In this document: one piece after another, positions 8,433 to 16,180 of the stretch
Layout: every line of letters begins with the position of its first letter
Position numbering within the stretch: the first letter of the stretch is position 1
Notes under the pieces: model-generated
Seen by the model: the letters and a program-made list of their open reading frames with translations, nothing else
The model's database searches: none
Told to the model about the DNA's origin: nothing
Program-made: the position numbers and the translations under genes
Origin: Kaistia adipata DSM 17808
Lineage (GTDB): Bacteria > Pseudomonadota > Alphaproteobacteria > Rhizobiales > Kaistiaceae
Direction of reading: 5' to 3'
Length of the DNA: 64,000 bases
Assembly: GCF_000423225.1 (NCBI RefSeq)
Contig: NZ_KE383991.1
Coordinates: 258,217-322,216 of the forward strand

Positions 8433-8548
8433 CAGCGATCTTCATTTCGATCGATCCGAGGGCCGAGCGGGCGTACCCTACCGACCTCCGCGCCAACAAG
8501 GCCCTTCGAGAACGGCGTCCGGCACCCCTCCGGACGCCGTTATCGTTT
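8433..8548 (+). ncRNA. Candidate small RNA (about 110 nt)
   Basis: Predicted only from a promoter (8399-8426) and a terminator-like 12-bp perfect hairpin (8511-8541) bracketing DNA with no coding signature. It does not match a small RNA family I recognise. The hairpin is followed by ATCGTTTC rather than a clean T-run, which lowers confidence. Confidence 0.3.
8511..8541 (+). terminator. Orphan terminator-like hairpin
   Basis: Stem AACGGCGTCCGG / CCGGACGCCGTT (12 bp, no mismatch) with a 7-base loop. It closely resembles the hairpin after the second DUF1344 gene (9776-9809) but follows no protein gene. Confidence 0.5.
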
Positions 8549-8777
8549 CAACGATCGGCCGACCGCCCGGTCGCCCGCCCCCTACCCCTATGGCCGCCGC
8601 ACAATCACGGATCAGCCCTCGCCAACGAGTCGGCCGAGGCGCGGTCACGTCGATTCAGGCGCGCTCCGGCCGCCACCTGCGACAGCGGATCCGCCGCCCC
8701 GGCAGGGCGCCACCCGATTTGATGAGCCTTGTAAATAATAAGCGCAGCATTTTATTGAACAGTCACATGAAAAAGAG

Positions 8778-8796
8778 TGAACAATGATATTGTTCA
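8778..8796. promoter_or_regulatory. 19-bp palindrome in AT-rich island
   Basis: TGAACAATGATATTGTTCA: 8-bp arms and a 3-base centre, the usual geometry for a dimeric repressor site. It lies about 250 bp ahead of the DUF1344 pair. The binding protein is unknown. Confidence 0.4.
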
Positions 8797-9042
8797 TGAG
8801 TAAGAAATTCCAATCAATCACCGATATTTGGGCATAAAATAGAACGAATTGGCCAAAAATCGAATTGCTGTGCATCGATTGGGTTTGTCGAGCCCCCGTT
8901 CGCAAAAAAGCAGCATCTTGAAGGCCGAGGGCGGGGTGACCAAATTCAGCTCATCGGAAGCGGGCAATGAAGCGAACCAACCCCGTGGTTCGGACCGCCC
9001 CGAAGAATGTGTCGAACCCCATTCGACCAGGAGAAGAACAAG

Positions 9043-9300
9043 ATGCGCAACCTTATCCTTGCCGCTACCTCTGTCGCCTTTCTCGCCTCCGGCGCCGCCG
9101 CCATCGCGGCCGAGCAGACCGAAGGCACGGTGATCAGCGTCAACGCCTCGAACGGCACGTTGACCCTGCAGGACGGCCAGACCTTCAATTTCGCCAACGG
9201 CGCCCAGCTGCTCGGCATCCTGCCGGGCCAGACGGTCGGCGTCTCGCATCAGGGCTCGGAAGGCCTCGGCGCGTTCAACCCGAACCCCGCCAACGACTGA
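9043..9300 (+). CDS. DUF1344-like small secreted protein, copy 1
   Basis: An 85-residue protein with a signal peptide (about residues 1-23, cleavage near AIAAE). The mature part EQTEGTVISVNASNGTLTLQ and the following DGQTFNF resemble DUF1344, a small periplasmic family common in Hyphomicrobiales whose function is unknown. The start ATG at 9043 has AGGAGAAG upstream. It is 80/85 identical to the next gene; the changes are at positions 9, 11, 36, 37 and 54. Confidence 0.68.
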   Translation: MRNLILAATSVAFLASGAAAIAAEQTEGTVISVNASNGTLTLQDGQTFNFANGAQLLGILPGQTVGVSHQGSEGLGAFNPNPAND

Positions 9301-9480
9301 TCCGCCCGGGAGCCCGCTCCCGCCCGGACCGACAGTGCTTCGAGACAGCGTCCGGCAGGCCGGCCCCTCTCTCAGCACCCCAAGCCCAGTCCCGCCTGAA
9401 TCCCCCCGGCAGGCGGCGGGAATCGCCCTCCCGAGAACGGGCGCCGCATGTTGAACATGCGCCGAACAGGAGAATACGAA

Positions 9481-9738
9481 ATGCGTAACCTCATCCTCGC
9501 CGCCGCTTCGGCCGCCTTCCTCGCCTCCGGCGCCGCCGCCATCGCGGCCGAGCAGACCGAAGGCACCGTGATCAGCGTCAACGCCACGAGCGGCACGCTG
9601 ACCCTGCAGGACGGACAGACCTTCAACTTCGCCAACGGCAAGCAGCTGCTCGGCATCCTGCCTGGCCAGACGGTCGGCGTCTCGCATCAGGGTTCGGAAG
9701 GCCTCGGCGCCTTCAATCCGAACCCCGCCAACGACTGA
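9481..9738 (+). CDS. DUF1344-like small secreted protein, copy 2
   Basis: Tandem paralogue of the preceding gene, also 85 residues with a signal peptide and the same C-terminal end GAFNPNPAND. Its own AGGAG site lies 7-12 bases ahead of the ATG. The near identity shows a recent duplication or gene conversion. A strong hairpin terminator (9776-9809) closes the pair. Confidence 0.68.
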   Translation: MRNLILAAASAAFLASGAAAIAAEQTEGTVISVNATSGTLTLQDGQTFNFANGKQLLGILPGQTVGVSHQGSEGLGAFNPNPAND

Positions 9739-9775
9739 TCGGCCCCAACCGATCTTCTTCCCTGACTGACCTCCG

Positions 9776-9809
9776 AAACGACGTCCGGCCCCCCTCCGGG
9801 CGTCGTTTT
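9776..9809 (+). terminator. Intrinsic terminator after the DUF1344 pair
   Basis: Stem AAACGACGTCCGG / CCGGGCGTCGTTT (13 bp with one G-U pair) followed by TTTCATTT. Confidence 0.75.
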
Positions 9810-9915
9810 CATTTGGCGCATCACGCCCGGACAGGAAGGTGACAGACGGCCGAAGGCCCGCCGCGGCGCGCGCAGCGATCCCGTTCGGAACTGCGATGGA
9901 TGGAAAAGTGCCGGC

Positions 9916-10491
9916 TCAGAGCCAGCGGGCGGTGCCGTTCCAGACGAAGATCCGGTCCTGCGGCACATCGAGATTGGGCGTCGTATCGCTGTCGAGACCG
10001 AGCAGCAGACCGCGCAGCACGCGGCAGACGCCGCCATGCGAGACGACGACCGTGTCGCGCTCGAGGCGGGACAGCCAGCCCTCGATCCGGATGGAGAGCA
10101 TCTGGTAGCTCTCGCCGAGCGGCGGCACGAAGCCCCATTTGTCGCCTTCGCGCGCGGTGACCTGGTCGGGCCAGCGCGCCTCGAGCTCCGGCGCGGTATA
10201 GCCCTCCCAATTGCCGAAGGTGATCTCCTTCAGGATCGGGTCGAGGCGATAGGCGGAGGGGTCGAGCCCCATGGCCCCGCGCGCGATTTCCATCGTCTGG
10301 CGGGTGCGCTCGAGCGGGCTGGCGACGAAGTCGAAGGCCGCGGCCTCCGGCATGCGCCCGATCAGCACGCGTCCGTTGCGCTGCGCCTGCAGGCGGCCGC
10401 GCGCGTTCAGCGGAATGTCGCGCTGCCCCTGGAACCGCCCCTCGGCGTTCCAGTCGGTCTCGCCATGCCGGATGAAGACGATGATCGGCAT
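9916..10491 (-). CDS. Histidine phosphatase (phosphoglycerate mutase-like)
   Basis: A 191-residue member of the histidine phosphatase superfamily with the catalytic RHGETDWN at residues 8-15, SPLERTRQTME, and the second catalytic His in VVSHGGVCR. The substrate is not clear: relatives include cobalamin pathway phosphatases and broad-range phosphatases as well as cofactor-dependent mutases. In many rhizobial genomes this gene follows fabI, as here (111 bp downstream), but the hairpin at 10574-10596 suggests the two are at least partly separated. Confidence 0.8.
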   Translation of the reverse strand: MPIIVFIRHGETDWNAEGRFQGQRDIPLNARGRLQAQRNGRVLIGRMPEAAAFDFVASPLERTRQTMEIARGAMGLDPSAYRLDPILKEITFGNWEGYTAPELEARWPDQVTAREGDKWGFVPPLGESYQMLSIRIEGWLSRLERDTVVVSHGGVCRVLRGLLLGLDSDTTPNLDVPQDRIFVWNGTARWL

Positions 10492-10573
10492 TGCGAACTC
10501 CGCAGGCCCGGGTCAGGAGATCAGTGGCGGGGGTCGTGCGGAAGCGCCGGTGATCGGCGCTCCGGAAGCCGGA

Positions 10574-10596
10574 AAGGCGCCCCGGAACGGGGCGCC
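10574..10596 (-). terminator. Terminator-like hairpin after fabI
   Basis: Perfect 10-bp stem AGGCGCCCCG / CGGGGCGCCT with loop GAA. On the minus strand it is followed by TTTCC, just downstream of the fabI stop. Confidence 0.6.
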
Positions 10597-10602
10597 TGCC
10601 GA

Positions 10603-11421
10603 CTAGTCCTTGATGACGGAGATGTCGGGCGCGTCGACGGCCTTCATGCCGACGACGTGATAGCCCGAATCGACGTGATGCACCTCGCCGGTGACGGCGC
10701 GCGACAGGTCCGACAGGAAATAGACGCCGGAATCCCCGACCTCTTCCGTCGTCACCGTCCGCCGCAGCGGCGCGTTGTACTCGTTCCACTTCAGGATGTA
10801 GCGGAAATCGCCGATGCCCGAAGCGGCCAGCGTCTTGATCGGACCGGCGGAGATCGCGTTGACACGGATGTTCTTCGGCCCGAGGTCGACGGCGAGATAC
10901 TGCACGCTCGCCTCGAGCGCGGCCTTGGCGACGCCCATGACGTTGTAGTTCGGCATCACCTTCTCGGCGCCGTAATAGGTCAGCGTCAGCACCGAGCCGC
11001 CATCCGTCATCAGCTTCTCGGCGCGCTGGGTCACGGCCGTCAGCGAATAGACGGAGATCAGCATCGTCTTGCTGAAGTTGCCCTCGGTCGTGTCGACATA
11101 GCGGCCGGTCAGTTCGTCCTTGTCGGAGAAGCCGATGGCATGCACGAGGAAATCGAGCTTGCCCCACTGCTTCTCGACCTCGGCAAAGACCGCGTCAATC
11201 GAGGCCGCGTCGGTGACGTCGCAATGGCCGACGACCAGCGCGTTCAGTTCGGCCGCGAGCGGCTCAACGCGCTTCTTCAGCGCATCGCCCTGATAGGTAA
11301 AGGCCAGTTCGGCGCCGTGGTCGTGGGCAGCCTTGGCAATTCCCCAGGCGATGGACCGGTTGTTCGCGACACCCAGCACGAGCCCGCGCTTACCCTTCAA
11401 CAAACCGCCTGCTTCGATCAT
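10603..11421 (-). CDS. fabI: Enoyl-[acyl-carrier-protein] reductase (NADH)
   Basis: A 272-residue short-chain dehydrogenase of the FabI type, which reduces trans-2-enoyl-ACP in each round of fatty acid elongation. Visible features are the N-terminal nucleotide-binding segment GLVLGVANNRSIAWGIA, the catalytic Tyr/Lys of the Y-x6-K motif (YNVMGVAK), and SAGPIKTLAASGI in the substrate loop. The ATG at 11421 gives the family-typical N-terminus (GLLKGKRGLVLGV) with GAGGG upstream; the frame is open for about 70 codons more but without a conserved start. Confidence 0.93.
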   Translation of the reverse strand: MIEAGGLLKGKRGLVLGVANNRSIAWGIAKAAHDHGAELAFTYQGDALKKRVEPLAAELNALVVGHCDVTDAASIDAVFAEVEKQWGKLDFLVHAIGFSDKDELTGRYVDTTEGNFSKTMLISVYSLTAVTQRAEKLMTDGGSVLTLTYYGAEKVMPNYNVMGVAKAALEASVQYLAVDLGPKNIRVNAISAGPIKTLAASGIGDFRYILKWNEYNAPLRRTVTTEEVGDSGVYFLSDLSRAVTGEVHHVDSGYHVVGMKAVDAPDISVIKD

Positions 11422-11706
11422 GCCTATTTTTCCCTCTTCGTAGCGTCCGGAGGCGCGTTTCCTATCGCACAGCCCCCCTTGCGCTTCAAGCTGAAGCCAC
11501 CCGTCGTACATCACACTCGGTGTAAGGCTGTTGCGAAGGGCCGCCCGCCCCCTCGTCGCCGCCACCGCCCGCGCCCCGAGGAAAGTATAGGCACGGTATT
11601 TCCGCAAGCAGCATTCCGTCCCAAACTTAACCATCCGGCCGTCTGCCGAAGGGGAAAGCTTCCGAAAGCCGACCCGATATGCGATCAGTCAAGGTGAATA
11701 TCCGGA

Positions 11707-13500
11707 ATGGAGGGCTCCAGCGTGGCGCCAAGCATGAAAGAAAAGACCTGGTTCGGGACCGGCAACTATGCGCGCCTCGCGGCGGCGGCCCTGCTCACCT
11801 GGTCGACGACGATCCAGCCGGTTCTGGCCGAGACGCTGATGGCGTCGACCCGCCTCGCCCAGGCGGACGCCCCCGCGGCGCCTGCGACACCGGCCCCGGA
11901 TGCGCCGAAGCCGGCGTTGCCGGACAAGGTTCCCGGCGCCGCCGAGGCGACCTCGGCCGCGGCCGACAACGCCGCCGACGCGGACCTCTACACGGTCTCC
12001 GACCTCGAGTTCCTGCTCGGCCCGATCGCGCTCTATCCCGATCCGCTGCTGTCGCTGGTGCTGACCGCCAGCACCATGCCGGACCAGCTGGAGAAGGCAG
12101 ACCGCTGGCTGCTCGACAATCCGAAGGCCGTCGAGGCGAATGACTTCGCCGACGCGGAGAAGATCGGCCTCGACGCCACCATCGTGGCGCTGATGCGCTT
12201 CCCCGATGTCATCGAGCTGCTCGTCGACCACCCGGAATGGACCGAATCGCTCGGCTTCGCCTTCGACCAGCAGCCGGAAGACATCGCGACCGTCATCCAG
12301 CTGCTCCGCGCCCAGGCCGAGAAGCTCGGCAACTTGAAGACGACACCACAGCAGGTGGTCACGGTCGTGCAGGAGACGCCGAGCGCGCCGCGCGTCATCT
12401 CGATCGCGCCGGCCCAGCCGGAGCGGATCTACGTCCCGGTCTACAATTCGTCCGATGTCTTCACCACGGCCGCCACCGGTGCGCTGATCTTCGGCACGGC
12501 CGTGCTGGTCGGCTCGGCCTGGAACAACCGCTGGGGCTGGAACAACCGCGGCTGGAACAATGTCTGGGTGCATCACCACTGGCATGGCAGCCCCGGCTGG
12601 CGTCCGCGCCCGCCGCATCGTCCGCGTCCGCCGGGCGCCTGGAATCCGGATCGCCCCGGCCGCCCGGATGGCAATCGCCCCGGCAGGCCCGATGGCAACC
12701 GCCCCGGTCGGCCCGACGGCAACCGTCCCGGCGACGGCAATCGTCCCGGCCGGCCTGGCGACAGCAACCGGCCGAGCCGCCCCGGTGACGGCAACCGGCC
12801 GAACCGGCCCGGCGACAACCGCCCGACGCGTCCCGGCGAAGGCGACCGTCCGAACCGGCCGAACCGCCCCGGCGAGAATCGTCCGGGCCGGCCGGACGAC
12901 GGCAATCGTCCCGGCGTGACCCGACCCGGCGACTCGAACCGCCCCGGCAGGCCCGAACGCCCGAATGCGCGGCCTGAACGGCCCGGCTCGGAATCGTCGC
13001 GGCCGAATCGTCCGCAGCGTCCCGACAATGCCCGTCCGGGCCGTCCGGAAACCCGTCCGGGCGCCGAGGGCCGTCCCAATCGTCCGAGCCGTCCCGAGGG
13101 CTCACGCCCGAGCCGTCCGGAGACGCGTCCCGGCGCCGAAGGTCGACCCAATCGTCCGAACCGGCCGGAGACGACGCGGCCGAGCCGTCCCGACAATGCG
13201 CGCCCGCAGCAGCGGCCCTCGCAGAACGCCCGCCCGCAGCAGCGCCCGTCGCAGAACGCCCGGCCCCAGCAGCGGCCCTCGCAGAATGCCCGTCCGCAGC
13301 AGCGGCCGTCGCAGAACGCACGGCCCCAGCAGCGGCCGTCGCAGAACGCGCGTCCGCAGCAGCAGCGGCGCCAGAATGCGCGGCCGCAGCAGAATGCCCG
13401 GCCGCAGCAGCAGCGCGCCCGGCAGAACAACCAGAACCGCAACCGGCAGCAGCAGAACCGCAACCGCAACTGCCGGCCGGGTCAGAACAACTGCCGCTGA
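11707..13500 (+). CDS. DUF3300 protein with long Arg/Pro repeat tail
   Basis: A 597-residue secreted or membrane-anchored protein. A signal-like segment (about residues 21-41) is followed by a DUF3300 domain (about 95-260: LLGPIALYPDPLLSLVLTAS, DVIELLVDHPEWTESLGFAF, RIYVPVYNSSDVF). A hydrophobic/Trp-Asn-rich link comes next, then a 270-residue tail of NRPGRPDG-like repeats and five exact-length copies of NARPQQRPSQ. The tail is very basic and should be disordered; the last residues contain two Cys (NCRPGQNNC). Function is unknown. An ATG at 11734 is an alternative start. Nothing suggests an operon. Confidence 0.8.
   Translation: MEGSSVAPSMKEKTWFGTGNYARLAAAALLTWSTTIQPVLAETLMASTRLAQADAPAAPATPAPDAPKPALPDKVPGAAEATSAAADNAADADLYTVSDLEFLLGPIALYPDPLLSLVLTASTMPDQLEKADRWLLDNPKAVEANDFADAEKIGLDATIVALMRFPDVIELLVDHPEWTESLGFAFDQQPEDIATVIQLLRAQAEKLGNLKTTPQQVVTVVQETPSAPRVISIAPAQPERIYVPVYNSSDVFTTAATGALIFGTAVLVGSAWNNRWGWNNRGWNNVWVHHHWHGSPGWRPRPPHRPRPPGAWNPDRPGRPDGNRPGRPDGNRPGRPDGNRPGDGNRPGRPGDSNRPSRPGDGNRPNRPGDNRPTRPGEGDRPNRPNRPGENRPGRPDDGNRPGVTRPGDSNRPGRPERPNARPERPGSESSRPNRPQRPDNARPGRPETRPGAEGRPNRPSRPEGSRPSRPETRPGAEGRPNRPNRPETTRPSRPDNARPQQRPSQNARPQQRPSQNARPQQRPSQNARPQQRPSQNARPQQRPSQNARPQQQRRQNARPQQNARPQQQRARQNNQNRNRQQQNRNRNCRPGQNNCR
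13195..13344 (+). repeat. Five 30-bp tandem repeats inside the DUF3300 gene
   Basis: Five consecutive 30-base units each encode NARPQQRPSQ. They differ mostly at third codon positions, so selection appears to keep the peptide repeat rather than the DNA sequence. The units code for residues 497-546. Confidence 0.85.
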
Positions 13501-13509
13501 CGACCCCGG

Positions 13510-13531
13510 CGATGGCGCAGTCGCGCCATCG
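13510..13531 (+). terminator. Hairpin after the DUF3300 gene
   Basis: 9-bp stem CGATGGCGC / GCGCCATCG with a 4-base loop, ten bases past the stop codon. There is no T-run, so termination efficiency is uncertain. Confidence 0.4.
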
Positions 13532-13619
13532 CCATCTCGCCCGAAATCGCCTACAAGCGGCGACATTCAATCAGGGAAGGGTCGAGCGCAACGACGCTCT
13601 CAGGGGGACCGTCCCGTGC

Positions 13620-13654
13620 ACGCCGGCCTGCCAAAAGCAGGCCGGCGTCATTTT
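13620..13654 (+). terminator. Intrinsic terminator
   Basis: 12-bp stem ACGCCGGCCTGC / GCAGGCCGGCGT with loop CAAAA, followed by CATTTT. It ends transcription coming from the DUF3300 gene or from a short transcript between 13531 and 13620. Confidence 0.75.
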
Positions 13655-13734
13655 CGGCGCCGCGATTGAGGCTTCCGGCGGCGCGTCGAAGGCGCGTATC
13701 CTGACCGGGTCAGCAAGGACCGAATCCCGCCATC

Positions 13735-15165
13735 ATGCCCCATAGCCGCCCCACGCCAGACCTCCTCGCCCGCTTCGCCGCGCTCGTCGGTCCCGGCCAT
13801 GCGCTGACCGATCCGGAAGCGACCCAGCCCTACCGGATGGAGTGGCGCGACAAATATCTCGGCGAGACGCCGCTGGTGCTGCGGCCGGGCTCCACCGCCG
13901 AGGTGTCGGCCATCCTCGCGCTCGCCAACGAGACCGGCACCGCGATCGTGCCGCAAAGCGGCAATACCGGGCTCGTCGGCGGACAAGTGCCGGATTCGAG
14001 TGGCACGGAGATCGTGCTGTCGCTCGACCGCATGACTCGGATCCGCTCCGTCGACGCGGACGGCTATTCGATGACGGTCGAGGCCGGCGTCATCCTGGCG
14101 GACGCGCAGGTCGCGGCCGAGGCTGTCGACCGGCTGTTCCCGCTCTCGCTGGGTTCGGAAGGCTCCTGCCGCATCGGCGGCAACATCTCGACCAATGCCG
14201 GCGGCACCGCCGTGCTCGCCTATGGCAACATGCGTGACCTCGTGCTCGGGCTCGAGGTGGTGCTCGCGGACGGGCGGATCTGGGAAGGCCTCGGGGCGCT
14301 GCGCAAGGACAATACCGGCTACGACCTGAAGCAGCTCTTCATCGGCGGCGAAGGCACGCTCGGGATTATCACCGCCGCCGTACTGAAGCTCTATCCGCGT
14401 CCGAAGGGCCAGGCGGTCGCGTTTGCCGCGCTCGCCGATCCGGAATCAGCGCTTGCCCTCTTCAACCTGGCGCGCGACCGCGCCGGCCACGACCTGACCG
14501 GCTTCGAGCTGATGCCGCGCATCGGCGTCGACTTCGTGCTCCGCCACATCCCCGGCGCCCGCGAGCCGGTGGCGAACCCGGCGCCCTGGTACGCGCTGAT
14601 GGAAATCTCGTCCGGCCATTCCGACGAGGCGGCGACGAGCGCGATCGAGGACATCCTCGGCACGGCATTCGAGCGCGGCACGATACTCGACGCCTCGATC
14701 GCCCAGTCGCTCGCCGAGCGCAACGCCTTCTGGCGCATGCGGCACGGCATGTCGGAGGCGCAGAAGCCGGAAGGCGGCTCGATCAAGCACGACGTCTCGG
14801 TGCCGGTCGCGAGCGTGCCCGCCTTCCTCAAGGAGGCGATCGCCGCCGTCGAGGCGCTGGTGCCCGGCTGCCGGCCGGTGCCGTTCGGCCATCTCGGCGA
14901 CGGCAACATCCATTTCAACGTCTCGCAGCCGGTCGGCGCCGACAAGGAAGCCTATCTCGCCGGCTGGGACGCGATGAACGCGCTCGTGCACGGCATCGTC
15001 GCCCGCTATCACGGCTCGATCTCGGCCGAGCACGGCATCGGCCGGCTGAAGCGCGACCTTCTCCCCGACGCCAAGGGGCCGGTGGCGATCGACATGATGC
15101 GCTCGATCAAGCTGGCGCTCGACCCGAACGGCATTTTGAACCCCGGCAAGATGCTGCGGCTCTGA
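13735..15165 (+). CDS. FAD-binding oxidoreductase, D-2-hydroxyacid dehydrogenase type
   Basis: A 476-residue enzyme of the GlcD/Dld/D2HGDH group. An N-terminal FAD_binding_4 domain (about 40-180, with PQSGNTGLVGG and SLGSEGSCRIGGNISTNAGG) is followed by the FAD-oxidase C-terminal domain. The latter holds the metal/active-site histidines in GHLGDGNIHFN and SAEHGIGRLKR. Such enzymes oxidise D-2-hydroxyglutarate, D-lactate or glycolate and pass electrons to the chain or to electron-transfer flavoprotein. The substrate cannot be chosen from sequence. It appears to be a single-gene transcript. Confidence 0.85.
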   Translation: MPHSRPTPDLLARFAALVGPGHALTDPEATQPYRMEWRDKYLGETPLVLRPGSTAEVSAILALANETGTAIVPQSGNTGLVGGQVPDSSGTEIVLSLDRMTRIRSVDADGYSMTVEAGVILADAQVAAEAVDRLFPLSLGSEGSCRIGGNISTNAGGTAVLAYGNMRDLVLGLEVVLADGRIWEGLGALRKDNTGYDLKQLFIGGEGTLGIITAAVLKLYPRPKGQAVAFAALADPESALALFNLARDRAGHDLTGFELMPRIGVDFVLRHIPGAREPVANPAPWYALMEISSGHSDEAATSAIEDILGTAFERGTILDASIAQSLAERNAFWRMRHGMSEAQKPEGGSIKHDVSVPVASVPAFLKEAIAAVEALVPGCRPVPFGHLGDGNIHFNVSQPVGADKEAYLAGWDAMNALVHGIVARYHGSISAEHGIGRLKRDLLPDAKGPVAIDMMRSIKLALDPNGILNPGKMLRL

Positions 15166-15597
15166 GGCGGACCTCGTCCGCTCCACCCTCGCCGTCATCC
15201 CGGGCCTGACCGGGGATCCATTCAGCCGGGTTCGTAATCGCATCATACCCCCTCGGCGCAGCTGAAGGGATCCCCGCCTTCGCGGGGATAACGACCATGC
15301 GTTGTTGCGCGCCTCGTGCACGTTCCGAGTCTCCCGCGCTCGTGCCTCACCACAAACCGCGGGACGCCGCCATCGCGTCGCCGGCTGCCTTATTTGAGCA
15401 AGTTTTCGTCAACCGTCTTCGATGACCAGCCGCTAACCCTGTCCGCGATCGGACGGGCGTTAACCATGTCTCTTAAGCTCTGGACGGCCATCCGCGTGGC
15501 ATTGTCGCTTCAACAGAGAGCGGGCCCGGTCAAGCGGGCCAGCCCCTTAAGGTCCTGTTAACCGGACCGAAACGTGGCAGCGATGGAGTAGACGACG
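15166..15597. other. Spacer with a REP pair
   Basis: A 432-bp gap. The left part holds two palindromic elements (15192-15219 and 15267-15293). The right part (15300-15597) shows no gene I can support: an 81-codon open frame at 15316-15561 has no family resemblance. It presumably holds the promoter of the DUF6101 gene. Confidence 0.5.
15192..15293. repeat. REP-like palindrome pair
   Basis: 15192-15219 (GTCATCCCGGGC...CCGGGGATCC) resembles the element at 1701-1725. 15267-15293 (GGGATCCCCGCCTTCGCGGG) is the same palindrome as at 2015-2040. The two types thus occur together at both places in the window. Confidence 0.7.
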
Positions 15598-16170
15598 ATG
15601 GCAAACGGCATGGCTCAGGCACACGGCAACGATCTGCGCGTCGATCCCTTCACCCTCCCCGTCCGCTACCAGGCCACCCTCGCCGGTCCGGCCTCGGCGA
15701 CCACGCCTGCCGTCTATCTCGACCGCGAGCAGGCAATCATCAAGCGCCGCCTCGGCGGCATCCCGACCACGCTCTCCACCCCGGTCAGCGCATTCCGCGG
15801 CGTCGCCGTCCGCATGACCGGCGATCCCGTCACCGGCGCGGTCCGCACCGTCGTCGAGCTGATGCACCGCGATCCCGCCATGTCGCTGCCGCTGGTCGTG
15901 GTCGAGGATCTCGGCGACGGCGAGGATGTCGCCGCCGACTGGCAGGCCTGGGGCCGCGCGCTCGGCCTGCCGCTGCTGATCGTCGACGCCGACGGCACCG
16001 TGCGCGCGCCGCTCGAGCAACTCGGCTCGCTCGCCGTCGGCGAGGCCAAGGCCCGCCGCGCGCCGTCGTCGCTGACCGGCCGCCGGCCGCGCTTCCTGAA
16101 GCGCCGCAAGACCGGCTTCAACACCGAGGGCGGCACGGTCTCCGGCCGCGAGATCATCGCCCGCGACTGA
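15598..16170 (+). CDS. DUF6101 family protein
   Basis: A 190-residue cytoplasmic protein with the N-terminal core DPFTLPVRYQA, the middle segment ELMHRDPAMSLPL, DWQAWGRALGLPLLIVD, and the basic C-terminal RRPRFLKRRKTGF...REIIARD. This pattern matches DUF6101, a family confined to Hyphomicrobiales and related groups, of unknown function. The first 30 codons are not conserved in character; the ATG at 15598 follows GGAGTAGACG. It converges with the methyltransferase gene, 10 bp apart. Confidence 0.7.
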   Translation: MANGMAQAHGNDLRVDPFTLPVRYQATLAGPASATTPAVYLDREQAIIKRRLGGIPTTLSTPVSAFRGVAVRMTGDPVTGAVRTVVELMHRDPAMSLPLVVVEDLGDGEDVAADWQAWGRALGLPLLIVDADGTVRAPLEQLGSLAVGEAKARRAPSSLTGRRPRFLKRRKTGFNTEGGTVSGREIIARD

Positions 16171-16180
16171 GCAGCAGGTT

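Larger units (their letters stand above)
8330..9042. other. Long spacer with candidate small RNA and AT-rich island
   Basis: About 710 bp without a convincing protein gene. The left third has a plus-strand promoter (8399-8426) followed by an orphan terminator-like hairpin (8511-8541). Bases 8720-8880 are strikingly AT-rich for this genome and contain the 19-bp palindrome at 8778-8796. A small hairpin, GTCGAA/TTCGAC (9011-9027), lies directly ahead of the ribosome-binding site of the first DUF1344 gene. Short open frames here show no codon bias or recognizable family. Confidence 0.55.

Noticed and set aside
8417..8787. Short plus-strand frames as a protein gene
   Set aside because: No ribosome-binding site, no conserved family, and the frames cross the terminator-like hairpin.
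13195..13344. Regular 30-bp repeats that could suggest a CRISPR array
   Set aside because: Units are adjacent without spacers, lie in frame inside the DUF3300 gene, and vary mostly at third codon positions.
12461..13570. Long minus-strand open frames (up to 369 codons) over the DUF3300 gene
   Set aside because: They arise from the biased, stop-poor complement of the Arg/Pro repeats and have no family resemblance.
15316..15561. 81-codon frame ahead of the DUF6101 gene
   Set aside because: Composition is random, it overlaps the expected promoter region, and there is no ribosome-binding site.
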